A stretch of DNA of 64,000 bases from Bacteroidota bacterium (GTDB taxonomy: Bacteria > Bacteroidota > Bacteroidia > Chitinophagales > Chitinophagaceae), in contig JAFDXG010000087.1 of assembly GCA_018268105.1 (NCBI GenBank), forward strand, positions 1-64,000. Direction: 5' to 3'. Under the pieces are notes generated by a model, which ran no database searches, was not told the DNA's origin, and worked only from the letters and a program-made list of their open reading frames with translations. Position numbers and translations under genes: made by a program. Below are positions 27,800-37,510 of this stretch, piece after piece (position 1 is the first letter of the stretch; each line of letters opens with the position of its first letter).

Positions 27800-30667
27800 A
27801 TGAACAGGCGGAAAGTATTTGTCGTTTTCTTTTTTTCGGCAACTTATTGCTTATTTTCAGGTAAAATCACAGCGCAGTCTGATCTGATACCCAAATATCT
27901 TCGCACAGAATACAAAGTAAACCCTTTTATTGATTCCGATAAGCCAAGACTGAGTTGGGAACTACAATCTAAAGTATATAACCAGGTACAAACCGCGTGG
28001 CAGATCATAGTAGCCACCTCGCCGGAATTATTAACGGAAGCAAAGGCTGATACATGGAACTCCGGAAAGGTCAGTTCGAATGCTATGAACCAGATAATAT
28101 ACAAGGGGAAACCGCTAATTGCAGGAAAAAAATATTACTGGAAAGTGCGTAGCTGGGACAAGAACACAATTGTCGGTCTATGGAGTGAGCCTGCCACCTG
28201 GAATATGGGGCTGCTTTCCCCCAACGACTGGACAGCCGGCTGGATCGGCTATGATGTAAATACATTGTCTGTCAATAAAACCTGGCACCTGCCCCCTGCT
28301 CCTTACTTCCGTAAGGAGGCCATAGTGAGTGGCGTGGTAAAAAAAGCAACTTTGTATGTTTCTGCACTGGGACTTTATGAATTTTATATTAACGGAAAAC
28401 GTATCGGCAATGATTACTTTGCCCCCGGCTGGACGGATTATACAAAGCGCGTATACTATAACGGATACGATGTGACCCGGGAGATCAAAACCGGCAAAAA
28501 TGCATTCGCTGCTATTGTTGCTAATGGCTGGTATGCAGGATATTTAGGGTATGCGTTGCTGGTAGGATCAAAAACAACACATGCATTTTATGGTGATGTT
28601 CCTTTGCTGAAAGCTCAGGTTGAAATAGAATATTCCGGTGGGAAAAAAGAAATCGTTGCAACTGATGCTTCATGGAAGGCCGCTGATGGAGGTTTAAGAG
28701 AAGCGGACATATTGAATGGAGAGACATTTAATGCAAACCTTGAGCCTGCCGGCTGGAATGATCCAGGCTTCAATGCTTCTTCCTGGCGACCAGTACAGTT
28801 GCACAATGAAAAGGCAGTTCTGCGTATGCAAATTTATCCTGCCAATCCTGTTGGTATATGGGGAGAAATAAAACCGGTATCCATTACTGAAGTATCGAAG
28901 GGGAAATATATTGTTGATATGGGGCAGAATTTTTCAGGCGTAGTGCGCATAACTACCAGGAACAACAAGGGAGACAGTATTGTTATTAAATATGGTGAAA
29001 AATTATTTCCAAACGGGCAACTGGTAACCGAAAACCTGCGGCGGGCAAGAGCTACAGACACCTATATCAGCAAGGGTGCAGCGCAGGGTGAAACCTGGAT
29101 GCCCCGGTTCTCATATCACGGCTTTCAATATGCAGAGATATGCGGGCTTAAAAATAAGCCTGCGCTGAATGATATTACAGGAATTGTGATGACTTCGCTT
29201 ACTCCCGCTACAGGAAGTTTTGAGACCGATAACGCAATGCTCAATAAACTATATAATAATATTACATGGACACAACGGTCTAATTATTTTGATATTCCAA
29301 CGGATTGTCCGCAAAGAGATGAACGGCTCGGCTGGACTGGCGACGCACAGATATATATGCGCTCCGCCGCCTTTAATTCCGATATAGCCGCCTTTCATAC
29401 CAAGTGGATCACAGACCTGAACGATTCGCAATGGCCAGACGGGACTTATCCTGTGTACGCGCCAATGCCAGTTGCGGCAAACGGTAAGGCTGCTATAAGA
29501 GCTACTGACACCTATTCTCCGGGTTGGGCTGAAGCAGGTATTGTATGCCCGTATAATATTTATAAAATGTATGGGGATACAAAGATAATTACCGGATCAT
29601 GGCCGTATATGATAAAATATATGCAGTTCCTCGAAAAAAGAAGCGAGGGTAAGTATTATTTCGCAGAAGCTAGCTTTGAAGATATTAATCCAAAAGGCGG
29701 GTTCGGCGACTGGCTGTCGGTAGGTAAAAAAACACCGCCCGATATGCTGGCAACCATGTACTATAATTATTGTGCATTGATGATGGTGGAAATGGCAAAA
29801 GCTATTGATAATACCGATGCTGCGACCTACTATAGCAACATCTCTGAAAAAATAAAGAAAGGTTTTGCCGAACATTATATTGGCGCTGACGGAAGATTAA
29901 CCACCAATGCCGCTGCTTACAGAAATGGCAATGGATATGTTGATGGTTCTTTAGGGTTTTCAGGACATACCCAAACCGCTTACGCCAATGCCATTTACAT
30001 GCATATACTTTCCCCGGCTAATCTTGTGAAGGCGGGGAGATACCTGCAACAACTGGTAGAAAAAAATAACAAACACCTGACAACAGGTTTTTTGGGTTTC
30101 AAACCATTATTACCCGCATTATCAGCTACGGGAAACACCAGGCTGGCATACACACTTGTCAGAGACACGGCATATCCTTCGCTGGGATTTGAGGTAGTGA
30201 ATGGTTCTACCACAATATGGGAACGTTGGAACAGCTATATAAAGGGAAAAGGATTTGAGAATAATGCCGGCATGAACTCCTTTAATCATTACGCATTTGG
30301 TGCAATAGGTGAATGGATGTTTCAGAACATGGCGGGTATACAACCAGGGGATTCCGCAGGGTTCAGCTCATTTATCATTAAGCCTGAAATTGATTCTTCA
30401 GAGATTAATTATGTCAATGCTTCTTTTCATTCCATATATGGAGAAATTAAATCTTCATGGAGAAAAACAACTGCCGGACTGTTACAAAGTGTCACTATTC
30501 CGGTGAATACACATGCACAGGTATATATTCCTGCAAAAGAAGATTATATTTTTACATCCGGGGAAAATATTAAACATGTAAGAGGTATTTTACTAAAAGA
30601 AAGGAGAGATGACTATACATTGCTTGAGATTGGCTCGGGCAATTATGAGTTTGAAATTAATAGGTGA
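27800..30667 (+). CDS. GH78 alpha-L-rhamnosidase
   Basis: The 955-residue exported enzyme has a signal peptide (FVVFFFSATYCLFSG). An N-terminal fibronectin-like domain contains LRTEYKVNPFIDSDKPRLSW, where rhamnosidases usually start. The Bac_rhamnosid_N domain has LYVSALGLYEFYINGKR and FAPGWTDYTKRVYYNGYDV. The catalytic barrel carries IPTDCPQRDERLGWTGDAQI near residues 500-515, including the general-acid Glu, and a C-terminal beta domain follows. It should release terminal alpha-L-rhamnose. It is the second gene of the two-gene operon downstream of dnaK, away from the large glycan locus. The 3-prime end is followed by a hairpin. Confidence 0.94.
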   Translation: MNRRKVFVVFFFSATYCLFSGKITAQSDLIPKYLRTEYKVNPFIDSDKPRLSWELQSKVYNQVQTAWQIIVATSPELLTEAKADTWNSGKVSSNAMNQIIYKGKPLIAGKKYYWKVRSWDKNTIVGLWSEPATWNMGLLSPNDWTAGWIGYDVNTLSVNKTWHLPPAPYFRKEAIVSGVVKKATLYVSALGLYEFYINGKRIGNDYFAPGWTDYTKRVYYNGYDVTREIKTGKNAFAAIVANGWYAGYLGYALLVGSKTTHAFYGDVPLLKAQVEIEYSGGKKEIVATDASWKAADGGLREADILNGETFNANLEPAGWNDPGFNASSWRPVQLHNEKAVLRMQIYPANPVGIWGEIKPVSITEVSKGKYIVDMGQNFSGVVRITTRNNKGDSIVIKYGEKLFPNGQLVTENLRRARATDTYISKGAAQGETWMPRFSYHGFQYAEICGLKNKPALNDITGIVMTSLTPATGSFETDNAMLNKLYNNITWTQRSNYFDIPTDCPQRDERLGWTGDAQIYMRSAAFNSDIAAFHTKWITDLNDSQWPDGTYPVYAPMPVAANGKAAIRATDTYSPGWAEAGIVCPYNIYKMYGDTKIITGSWPYMIKYMQFLEKRSEGKYYFAEASFEDINPKGGFGDWLSVGKKTPPDMLATMYYNYCALMMVEMAKAIDNTDAATYYSNISEKIKKGFAEHYIGADGRLTTNAAAYRNGNGYVDGSLGFSGHTQTAYANAIYMHILSPANLVKAGRYLQQLVEKNNKHLTTGFLGFKPLLPALSATGNTRLAYTLVRDTAYPSLGFEVVNGSTTIWERWNSYIKGKGFENNAGMNSFNHYAFGAIGEWMFQNMAGIQPGDSAGFSSFIIKPEIDSSEINYVNASFHSIYGEIKSSWRKTTAGLLQSVTIPVNTHAQVYIPAKEDYIFTSGENIKHVRGILLKERRDDYTLLEIGSGNYEFEINR

Positions 30668-30704
30668 TGTTTTTACACAAGTAGATACTCACAATTTTTC
30701 ATCC

Positions 30705-30734
30705 TCTTCCCAAATTCATGTACGTTTGGGAAGA
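30705..30734 (+). terminator. hairpin without T run after the GH78 operon
   Basis: TCTTCCCAAA and TTTGGGAAGA make a perfect 10-bp stem with a ten-base loop about 40 bases after the stop. There is no T tract, so it may be an RNA-stabilising hairpin and not a true intrinsic terminator. Confidence 0.45.
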
Positions 30735-30792
30735 AGCTTAGTTCCCGGCTAATTCCGGTAAACTGAAAAAGTACCGATTGTATGTATACAAC

Positions 30793-30812
30793 AAAGCCAC
30801 GAATGCACGAAT
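30793..30812. repeat. AAAGCCACGAATGCACGAAT element, possible interspersed repeat fragment
   Basis: The heptamer CACGAAT is directly repeated with one base between the copies. This sequence resembles a short repeat often seen between Bacteroidetes genes (recalled, not checked). Only one copy is seen in the window. Confidence 0.3.
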
Positions 30813-31110
30813 ATGTAGTGGAGATTCGTAAATGATTGTAAGTGAATTATGTGCAATTCCTACACGATCTGATCTGACAAAAACATTGCTGCAAGGGTTG
30901 GATAAGAATTATTTCAAAATGTTTACAGTATTTTAAATACAGTGTACATTTACACGAATGTATTGCATAAAAGCACTGCAGACGCATTCGGATATCCATT
31001 GCATAGTAGGAATATATATAGTTAAACAGCAAAGCTCAATTCAAATTTTGCAGCCAAATGCATCAACTGGAACAATAAAAGCATAATGGTATGTTATTGC
31101 AGGGGTCAAG

Positions 31111-31143
31111 GTTGACAACAATAAAAACACTAAAGTAATTTTG
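31111..31143 (+). promoter_or_regulatory. promoter of the small lipoprotein gene
   Basis: GTTG at 31111-31114 and an exact TAATTTTG (TAnnTTTG) at 31136-31143 are separated by 21 bases, the spacing of the Bacteroidetes -33/-7 promoter. The -7 box overlaps an in-frame TTG at 31141, which supports the ATG at 31159 as the true start. Confidence 0.55.
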
Positions 31144-31158
31144 AGTAAAATATTTAAC

Positions 31159-31440
31159 ATGAAAAATGCACTCTTGCTGGCCCTCCTTTTTGGGTCAGGT
31201 TTAGTTTTTTCCTGCAACAATGCAACAGATTCTGCAACTAACGCCATCTCAGGTGGTGATACCATCATTAACCAGAATCCGACGATTGTTGAAAAAGATT
31301 CTGCCGTATTAAAAGATGATTCTGCTACGGTACAAACGGCTGTAGGTGTGAAAGATGAGGAAAAGAATGCAATTAGTCAGGAAGCAAAAGAAGCTCAAAA
31401 GTTGAAAGCAGATGAAGGAAAATTGAAAGAAAAGCAATAA
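31159..31440 (+). CDS. small lipoprotein of unknown function
   Basis: The 93-residue protein has a lipoprotein signal (MKNALLLALLFGSGLVFSC, lipidated Cys19). It is followed by a Ser/Thr/Asp-rich stretch and then a highly charged Lys/Glu/Ala helix (EEKNAISQEAKEAQKLKADE) that could form a coiled coil. No family is recognised. The ATG at 31159 is chosen over an in-frame TTG because the signal peptide begins there and the promoter overlaps the TTG. It converges with the MFS gene with 15 bases between stops. Confidence 0.7.
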   Translation: MKNALLLALLFGSGLVFSCNNATDSATNAISGGDTIINQNPTIVEKDSAVLKDDSATVQTAVGVKDEEKNAISQEAKEAQKLKADEGKLKEKQ

Positions 31441-31455
31441 AAGTTACGCCCACAT

Positions 31456-32679
31456 CTATCTTTTAATACGGGTATTTGAATCTGATATATAACTATTTCT
31501 TGCGGCGTACAGTCCACTAAGAAGTAGGGCAAAGGTTACTATTATCAGGAATATAAATGAAAACTCCCAGGAATTAGTCCAGCCGTATAATGCACCAAAC
31601 AATGCTGGACCAATCGCTGCTTCAAAATATCCTACAGACTGGGACATGCCCGATAGTGCTGCAGATTCTTCTACGGTCTTTGTTCGCAGAATAAAAAAAA
31701 TAGTAGCCAGTGCAAACGCTAACCCAACTGAAATGCCAATAAGAAATGCTGCTGCTGTGATATATTCGGTTTTAAAAAACAGGACCAACGTTAAACCAGT
31801 CAACAGCAAAACAAACGTCATCCATATCAGTATAGTCTGGTTTTTCATTTTGTTGGCCAACAGGGGACCAATAAGCATCATAGGCACCTGACCCATTTGA
31901 ACGTAAGAAAGTAACCATCCTGCCTTGCCGGCGTCCATTCCCCAACTCTGCAAAATGGTTGGAAGCCAGGCTGCAAATACATAAAAAATTATAGATTGGA
32001 AACCCATGAAGAATGAGATCTGCCAGGCGAGACGTGATTTCCATACAGCCTTAATGATTTTATAATCCGGCGCCGGATGTGCGGGCTCTTTTTTCTTTAC
32101 CAGGGGTAGCCAGCAAAAAAATGTAAATAAAGCCGGCATTCCCCAAATACCAATAGACCCCTTCCAGCCTAAGCTATTTATTTTTCCTAAACTAATACTA
32201 TATCCGACTGCCAATGCCGAAGTGAGGTTCATAGAGACCAGGTATATGCCTGTTACCAGCCCGGTTTTATATGGGAATCGCTTTTTAATAAAAGCAGGTA
32301 TCAAAACATTGCCGATAGCAATGGAAATACCTATCAAAATTGACCCGGCAAATAGAAATAAGATATTTCCTGCTGAACGAATAAAGATGCCAAAGGCAAG
32401 TAGTAGTAATGAATAAAGCAACAGTTTTTCCAACCCGAGAATGTTTGACAGCCTGGGCATAAAGGTTGAAAAAAGTGAGAAGCAAATTAAAGGAGTAGTA
32501 GTAATCAATCCTGCCATAGTGGGGGTAAGATGAAGTTGTTGTATCATTTCGGGGACAATTGGACCAACTGCAGTTATAGGAGCGCGTAAATTTGCAGCGA
32601 TCAGTATGATGCAAAATAATATTGTAGCAGATGCCCAATTAAATTGTATATTCTTCAATTTCCGTAGGAATATGTGCAA
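31456..32679 (-). CDS. MFS transporter, CynX/NimT family
   Basis: The protein has about 407 residues and 12 predicted membrane helices. The diagnostic N-terminus of the CynX/NimT (cyanate permease-like) branch is seen in NLRAPITAVGPIVPEMIQQL, with LITTTPLICFSLFST in the second helix. Members move small compounds such as cyanate or 2-nitroimidazole; the substrate here is unknown. There is no ATG near the N-terminus, and a TTG at 32679 or at 32658 is the likely start. No cyanase gene is nearby. Confidence 0.88.
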   Translation of the reverse strand: MHIFLRKLKNIQFNWASATILFCIILIAANLRAPITAVGPIVPEMIQQLHLTPTMAGLITTTPLICFSLFSTFMPRLSNILGLEKLLLYSLLLLAFGIFIRSAGNILFLFAGSILIGISIAIGNVLIPAFIKKRFPYKTGLVTGIYLVSMNLTSALAVGYSISLGKINSLGWKGSIGIWGMPALFTFFCWLPLVKKKEPAHPAPDYKIIKAVWKSRLAWQISFFMGFQSIIFYVFAAWLPTILQSWGMDAGKAGWLLSYVQMGQVPMMLIGPLLANKMKNQTILIWMTFVLLLTGLTLVLFFKTEYITAAAFLIGISVGLAFALATIFFILRTKTVEESAALSGMSQSVGYFEAAIGPALFGALYGWTNSWEFSFIFLIIVTFALLLSGLYAARNSYISDSNTRIKR

Positions 32680-32756
32680 ATTAACGGATAATTCTCTTCC
32701 TGTTTGTACATTAACAGTATTTCAAAATCCGAATAACAAATCTGGTTATGTCATCT

Positions 32757-32764
32757 TATTTTTG
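32757..32764 (+). promoter_or_regulatory. candidate -7 box upstream of the DUF3817 gene
   Basis: TATTTTTG is an exact TAnnTTTG match 24 bases before the ATG at 32788. No clear -33 TTTG precedes it. Confidence 0.4.
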
Positions 32765-32787
32765 CAACTCATTTTAAAATAGTGAGT

Positions 32788-33081
32788 ATGTCATCTCCCA
32801 TTCATAGTTTCAGAAAAATTGCTGTTGCAGAAGGTGTCTCCTATATATTGTTATTGTGTATAGCCATGCCATTAAAATATTTTTTTCAGTTTCCTGCAGC
32901 AGTGAAGTATGTAGGTTGGGGTCATGGGTTATTATTTATTGCTTATGTTGGTTGCCTGCTTGTATGCCGGACAAAATATAAATGGAGTTTTAAAAGAACA
33001 GTTTTTTTCTTTATTGCATCATTGCTCCCGTTCGTACCTTTTGTGGTGGAAAGGCAACTGAAAAAAGAAGATGCTATATAA
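32788..33081 (+). CDS. DUF3817 membrane protein
   Basis: The 97-residue protein has three membrane helices. It shows the DUF3817 pattern: FRKIAVAEGVSYILLLCIAM, then PLKYFF and a central VKYVGWGHGLLFIAYV, with a last helix ending PFVPFVVERQLKKE. The ATG at 32788 is preferred over an in-frame GTG six bases upstream. Function is unknown. It is a stand-alone gene; a weak TGAATC...GATTCA hairpin lies about 65 bases downstream. Confidence 0.85.
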   Translation: MSSPIHSFRKIAVAEGVSYILLLCIAMPLKYFFQFPAAVKYVGWGHGLLFIAYVGCLLVCRTKYKWSFKRTVFFFIASLLPFVPFVVERQLKKEDAI

Positions 33082-33308
33082 GCTAATATCTATGGGTGAG
33101 TTTTGAAACCCGTATAATTCTTAAATCAGTAGTTTTAAATGCTCCTGAATCTTTCGATTCAATATTTTATTAATTGTTTTTGTAGTTTATGGTATTATGT
33201 TAATAAATATTATTTCTTAAAAAAGGGCTAGGTTCAACTTCTCATTGCTAAAACAAATTAAGGAACAATAGAAAAGAGAACCTAATACCTCATCCCGTCC
33301 ATCTTGCT

Positions 33309-36300
33309 TTATTTTACAGAAATGATTTGAACTGGTCCTAAAAGTCCCGATGGCAATAATGGAGAATCTGCTTTATAAAACGGCATGGTTGTATATGTAA
33401 TCTTCTTTTCTATGCCAGGTTGTAGATCTCCTATTAGTCTGTTTACCCAAAGATTAGTCACTCTCACTTCAAGTTTATTTTTACCGGGATTTATATGTGG
33501 AGTGATATTTACTCTAAATGGATGCTTCCATAAGATTCCGGCTGATTTTTCATTTATCAATACCTCTGCAATGTCTTTTACATCTCCAAGATCAAGCCAG
33601 AGTTCAGCTCCTTGTTTAAACCAGTTGTTTGCTGCGTCAATGGTTTGGGTATATATGGCGGTACCCGAAAAGTATTTGATTCCTTTATCAGCATTGTCTG
33701 TCCACGAACTGAGTTGGTCAAGAATAATGTTGTCCGGGGCGCCACGTTCCTTTTGAAAATCTATTCTCCATGGTTTCTCCAAATTGGTAATAGGTATTTC
33801 TTTTTTAATCGGGATAGATACATTTGATAATTTGGTGTTTTTCCCGAAAACAACAAAAACTGCATCATTTGGTGAAAGTGATAAAACAACTTTTGTGCGT
33901 CCATTTTCTATGTTGTATGACACAGCTTCCTTTTTACCTGTTTCAGGATGCCATATTTCAACAGATTTTCCTGAAACTCTGAAGCTGGCTTCAATTTTTT
34001 CGTAATTATTGCTTCTGCTGTTTATCCAGTACAATTCTGCCTCTGGCAGTTGTCTATGCACAAAAAGAAGTTGAGTTTCTGGTTGAGGTCTTATATATTT
34101 TAAGTCTGGCTGTATCTGAAGATCTTCCAATACTCTTGCAATATTTGAAGTCGAAAATACTTGCCCCTTGCCATATTTATTAAACAGCATGTTATGACCC
34201 CATAACTCATTTGCAAGGCTATTAAATGTTTTGGTGTTTTCATTTAACCCGGTAGGTGATATTGGTTTTGGTCCTGCAACAATTGCTCCGGCATTAACCA
34301 TCTGTTGAATTTTCTGTAATACTTGCAGTGGGATATGCATGCAATTTGAATCAAGTACCAGTATTGTATACTGCATGCCGTAAGGTGTTACAATCTTATT
34401 GTTTTTTACAGAAAGAAGATTAAGTAAAGCATCTGTATTTACGAAATCGTAATTATATCCCTCAGGAATATCGGGTAACTTTTCCCCGAATAGAGAAGTG
34501 ATATTATTATCTTCTCCATAGTAATAAATAATATCGGCAACAAATTTTCCCTGCTGCAGTAAATAGCAACTCCGGGAAAGATAGCTGGTCCATGCTTTTG
34601 CCTGCTCAGCCCAGGTTTCATGGCGGTTAAACCATTGCCCAAAAGGTCCAAGACCTAATCCTGGTATTTTATCATCTACCGGTTGATGAACCGATGTATG
34701 AATTACAAAACGGTTCAATCCATTTGCCATCTCAAGGTCTGCGGTGGGTTTTAATTTCTCGGGTGAATAGGACCAGGCATTTCCTAATGTCCCAATTGCT
34801 GTGAGCGATTCAGCAGCCACTAAGTTTTGTCCGTATATATGTGCAACTGATGCTGATTCGCGAATATCAGCTTTATATCTTGTACCATCACGGCCTATTG
34901 GTCCGGGAACCCACATAGCAGACATGGGAATAGCAGCAGTACGTTTTACTTCCATACCGTCGGCAATTAATGCTCTCCCGCTTTCATGTGATTCAGAATA
35001 ACGTTTCATACCTCTTTCTTTTAATAAGGTAGTCAACAGATCATAATGATTTTCCACGACGAGCTCACTGAGAGTTTTTCGAAAATCCCATAAGAAACTT
35101 TCACTCGCTTCTGCACTTTTAATAATTCTTCCTGTAAGCACAGGCATCCATTGTAATAAATTGTAACCACGACGTTTTTGAAATTCTTCGGGCAGGGTAT
35201 TCGTCCAGTTTTGAGTACCTGCTTCCCAACTATCGGTAACAACATACTGCAATCCTTTGCTTCCCATCAAATTTTGTGTTGCACTTTTATATTGATTAAG
35301 ATAATTGGTAAAATATGCTTTTACCGCATTCGCATCAAGTTTATCTACTTCAAGTCCTGTAGCCTCCGGTGAAGCCGGGTGATTTTGTTTTCCTGTAAGT
35401 GAATAACCAAAACGAACAATGTTCCATTTACCTGGTGGTACATTCCAAATGAGTGTACCATCAGGAGAAAATTTATCAGTGATATTAATTACATCAGTTG
35501 AATTAATAATATCGTTGGTGGGGGATGTTGCCAGATTATAAAAATTTCCTCCGGTGGCAAATGCAGCTTTTTCTTCAAACATATTTATTCTGGAAGCCGT
35601 GTGCAGTACCAATTCACTAATTTCTGTTCCAGGCGGTGCCTTAGCGGGAGAATTGTTGCTGCCTAGTGAACTAAAACTGAATTTTGGTGGAGGGTTTTTG
35701 ATGGTAATGCGAAAATATTTTGCTGTAATTGCCGGAATTGAAATAGTTTGCTGAAGTACGTTACCTGCTGGTATATAGCATATTCTGTTGAAATGTTGTC
35801 CATCGTCACTCACTTCGAGACTTCGGGTGTCTTTAAAATCACCAAACAAACCGAAAGGCCCTTTGTCACCACCTCCAACAATAGTTAAAGCTTTAATAGT
35901 TTGAGGTTGATCAAATACAAATTGTATCCATGCGTATCCCTTGATTGTATCAGAAGGCAGCAGATTAGTTGTAGCGAGATCACCATCGGTAAGTTGTTGA
36001 ATATTGAAATTACCACCGCTTGAAGTCACAACAGGTTTCATCATACTAAGTGGTATATCTGTATCAGGCAGTTTATATGCCAGCACAGCAATATCTTCAT
36101 AATATTGGGGCGGAGCTTCAACTGCCGCACTTAACCCTAATTGTGATTGTACCGGTAGATTTTGGAAAGTACCTGTTATAGTGGGTGGATGCGGCAGAAC
36201 TTCTGCGAACTGCTTTCCACCTTCGATTCTCTTTTCAGCCCAAACCAGTTTTTTCATACCGTCTTCAGGTTTTACCCATGGTCCTCCACTTTCGCTCCAT

Positions 36301-36668
36301 CCCGGCGAACCTGCAATAGCCATTTCGAGATGTAAAGAATCCGCAAGTTTTGTTGCAAAATAAAATGCATCTTTCCATTCAGGTGTCATATAGGTAAGCC
36401 GGTTTTTAACGATTTGAGGTGTCATCAATGCAGCATCAAAATTTTGAAATCCGCCAATGCCTGATCGTGACATCCATTTCAAATCTTTTGAAATTCCGTC
36501 TTTGGTAATATTGCCATTCATCCAATGCCACCATACACGTGGCTTAGATACATCTGGAGGTTTTACAAAACCACTATATAATTTACTTTGGGAAGATTGA
36601 TTTACCTGTTGGGAAAAGGAAGTAAAAAATGACAAAAATATAGTTGCAGTAAATATTAGTTTTTTCAT
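33309..36668 (-). CDS. GH106 alpha-L-rhamnosidase-family hydrolase
   Basis: The 1119-residue exported enzyme has a signal peptide (KKLIFTATIFLSFFTSFSQ). The GH106 N-terminus is clear: FVKPPDVSKPRVWWHWMNGN, then ISKDLKWMSRSGIGGFQNFD and GSPGWSESGGPWVKPEDGMK. A TIM-barrel core contains YVVTDSWEAGTQNWT and YSESHESGR. C-terminal beta-sandwich domains end in NKLEVRVTNLWVNRLIGD. An insert at about 240-370 looks like a discoidin-type carbohydrate-binding module (IKALTIVGGGDKGPFG, YFRITIKNPPPKF). GH106 enzymes cut alpha-L-rhamnose from pectins or arabinogalactans by inversion. A long upstream frame extends to 36809, but the signal peptide fixes ATG 36668. It is divergent from SusC. Confidence 0.92.
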   Translation of the reverse strand: MKKLIFTATIFLSFFTSFSQQVNQSSQSKLYSGFVKPPDVSKPRVWWHWMNGNITKDGISKDLKWMSRSGIGGFQNFDAALMTPQIVKNRLTYMTPEWKDAFYFATKLADSLHLEMAIAGSPGWSESGGPWVKPEDGMKKLVWAEKRIEGGKQFAEVLPHPPTITGTFQNLPVQSQLGLSAAVEAPPQYYEDIAVLAYKLPDTDIPLSMMKPVVTSSGGNFNIQQLTDGDLATTNLLPSDTIKGYAWIQFVFDQPQTIKALTIVGGGDKGPFGLFGDFKDTRSLEVSDDGQHFNRICYIPAGNVLQQTISIPAITAKYFRITIKNPPPKFSFSSLGSNNSPAKAPPGTEISELVLHTASRINMFEEKAAFATGGNFYNLATSPTNDIINSTDVINITDKFSPDGTLIWNVPPGKWNIVRFGYSLTGKQNHPASPEATGLEVDKLDANAVKAYFTNYLNQYKSATQNLMGSKGLQYVVTDSWEAGTQNWTNTLPEEFQKRRGYNLLQWMPVLTGRIIKSAEASESFLWDFRKTLSELVVENHYDLLTTLLKERGMKRYSESHESGRALIADGMEVKRTAAIPMSAMWVPGPIGRDGTRYKADIRESASVAHIYGQNLVAAESLTAIGTLGNAWSYSPEKLKPTADLEMANGLNRFVIHTSVHQPVDDKIPGLGLGPFGQWFNRHETWAEQAKAWTSYLSRSCYLLQQGKFVADIIYYYGEDNNITSLFGEKLPDIPEGYNYDFVNTDALLNLLSVKNNKIVTPYGMQYTILVLDSNCMHIPLQVLQKIQQMVNAGAIVAGPKPISPTGLNENTKTFNSLANELWGHNMLFNKYGKGQVFSTSNIARVLEDLQIQPDLKYIRPQPETQLLFVHRQLPEAELYWINSRSNNYEKIEASFRVSGKSVEIWHPETGKKEAVSYNIENGRTKVVLSLSPNDAVFVVFGKNTKLSNVSIPIKKEIPITNLEKPWRIDFQKERGAPDNIILDQLSSWTDNADKGIKYFSGTAIYTQTIDAANNWFKQGAELWLDLGDVKDIAEVLINEKSAGILWKHPFRVNITPHINPGKNKLEVRVTNLWVNRLIGDLQPGIEKKITYTTMPFYKADSPLLPSGLLGPVQIISVK

Positions 36669-36808
36669 AAGAATTTTTTTTTTAAAGTTAGAACTATAAA
36701 TGGTTATGTTATAATAAAGCCGAGCACAATGGGTAAGCATGCCTTGTGCTTTTGCTTCATACTTCTTATTTATGATGAATGTAGCATAGTAAATTATTAA
36801 ATCCATCA

Positions 36809-36820
36809 TGCACCGTCATG
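36809..36820. promoter_or_regulatory. left half of a 12-base inverted pair (candidate operator)
   Basis: TGCACCGTCATG lies 141 bases upstream of the GH106 start. Its exact reverse complement is found at 37116-37127, on the SusC side of the same intergenic region. A chance match of this length within one gap is unlikely. Confidence 0.4.
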
Positions 36821-37115
36821 CTTTTCAATATTGATTAATTAACCTGAAGTACTTACGGGGAGGGTTTATTCAAAAACGGGTCTGTTCTGTTTCTTGTTGA
36901 AAGTAAGAAATACTGCAGCTTAATGCTTTGCTGGTTTATACTGCCTTTAATATAAATTGGTAACAGTTGTAGTTTTGGTTTTTCTATCCTGTATGGTTTT
37001 TGTAAGGAGAAACAGAGTATTACAATGAGCTTAATGTAGTCCGTGTTATTTTACTATAAATTTAAACGATCAATTTTAAGTTTTTTTTAAAGAATGGTTT
37101 GAAATAATTTACTTA

Positions 37116-37127
37116 CATGACGGTGCA
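37116..37127. promoter_or_regulatory. right half of a 12-base inverted pair (candidate operator)
   Basis: CATGACGGTGCA is the exact reverse complement of the site at 36809-36820. It lies about 385 bases upstream of the SusC start. The core ATGACGGT also occurs in the dnaK inverted repeat. Confidence 0.4.
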
Positions 37128-37510
37128 GGATAGTTATTATGATTATTGATTTTATATTTGAAAACGCTTCTATTGTGCCAGGCAAATATTTTAATTACTA
37201 ACGAAAACTGCTTTGTATGAAAAAAAAACTTCTTTTTGTTACCTGAGCTTGAATTCCATTACAGAATAGACTTGAGAATAATGTATATGACTTTGGTATA
37301 AGACCGTCCCCATTTTTTTATTCATTCATTTTGTGTAGTAGCAATTTTTTATTACTAACAATACAAGGTTTCTATTCTCTTGTTTTACACTTTCTGTGCT
37401 TTCAAATAGGGATATATATATTCAATACGAATAAGTATTAACGGTTCTGCCTGTATTCATATTCAGCTTGCAGTTTGGCCTTTTATTTTCTCATTTTAAT
37501 AATTACTATT

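Larger units (their letters stand above)
30668..31158. other. non-coding gap after the GH78 operon
   Basis: No open frame of interest is present. The gap holds a 10-bp hairpin at 30705-30734, a CACGAATGCACGAAT direct repeat at 30793-30812 and a promoter for the next gene at its right end. Confidence 0.5.
36669..37510. other. long divergent regulatory region between GH106 and SusC
   Basis: About 840 bases have no credible gene. A 12-base inverted pair, TGCACCGTCATG at 36809 and CATGACGGTGCA at 37116, flanks the middle. An exact TAGTTTTG (TAnnTTTG) lies at 36970 but without a convincing -33 box. The length leaves room for two promoters, operators and a long susC leader. Confidence 0.5.

Noticed and set aside
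366..37105. AAGAATGGTTTGAAAT present near 366 and near 37091
   Set aside because: A 16-base AT-rich match between two regions of a 64 kb window is roughly what chance predicts.
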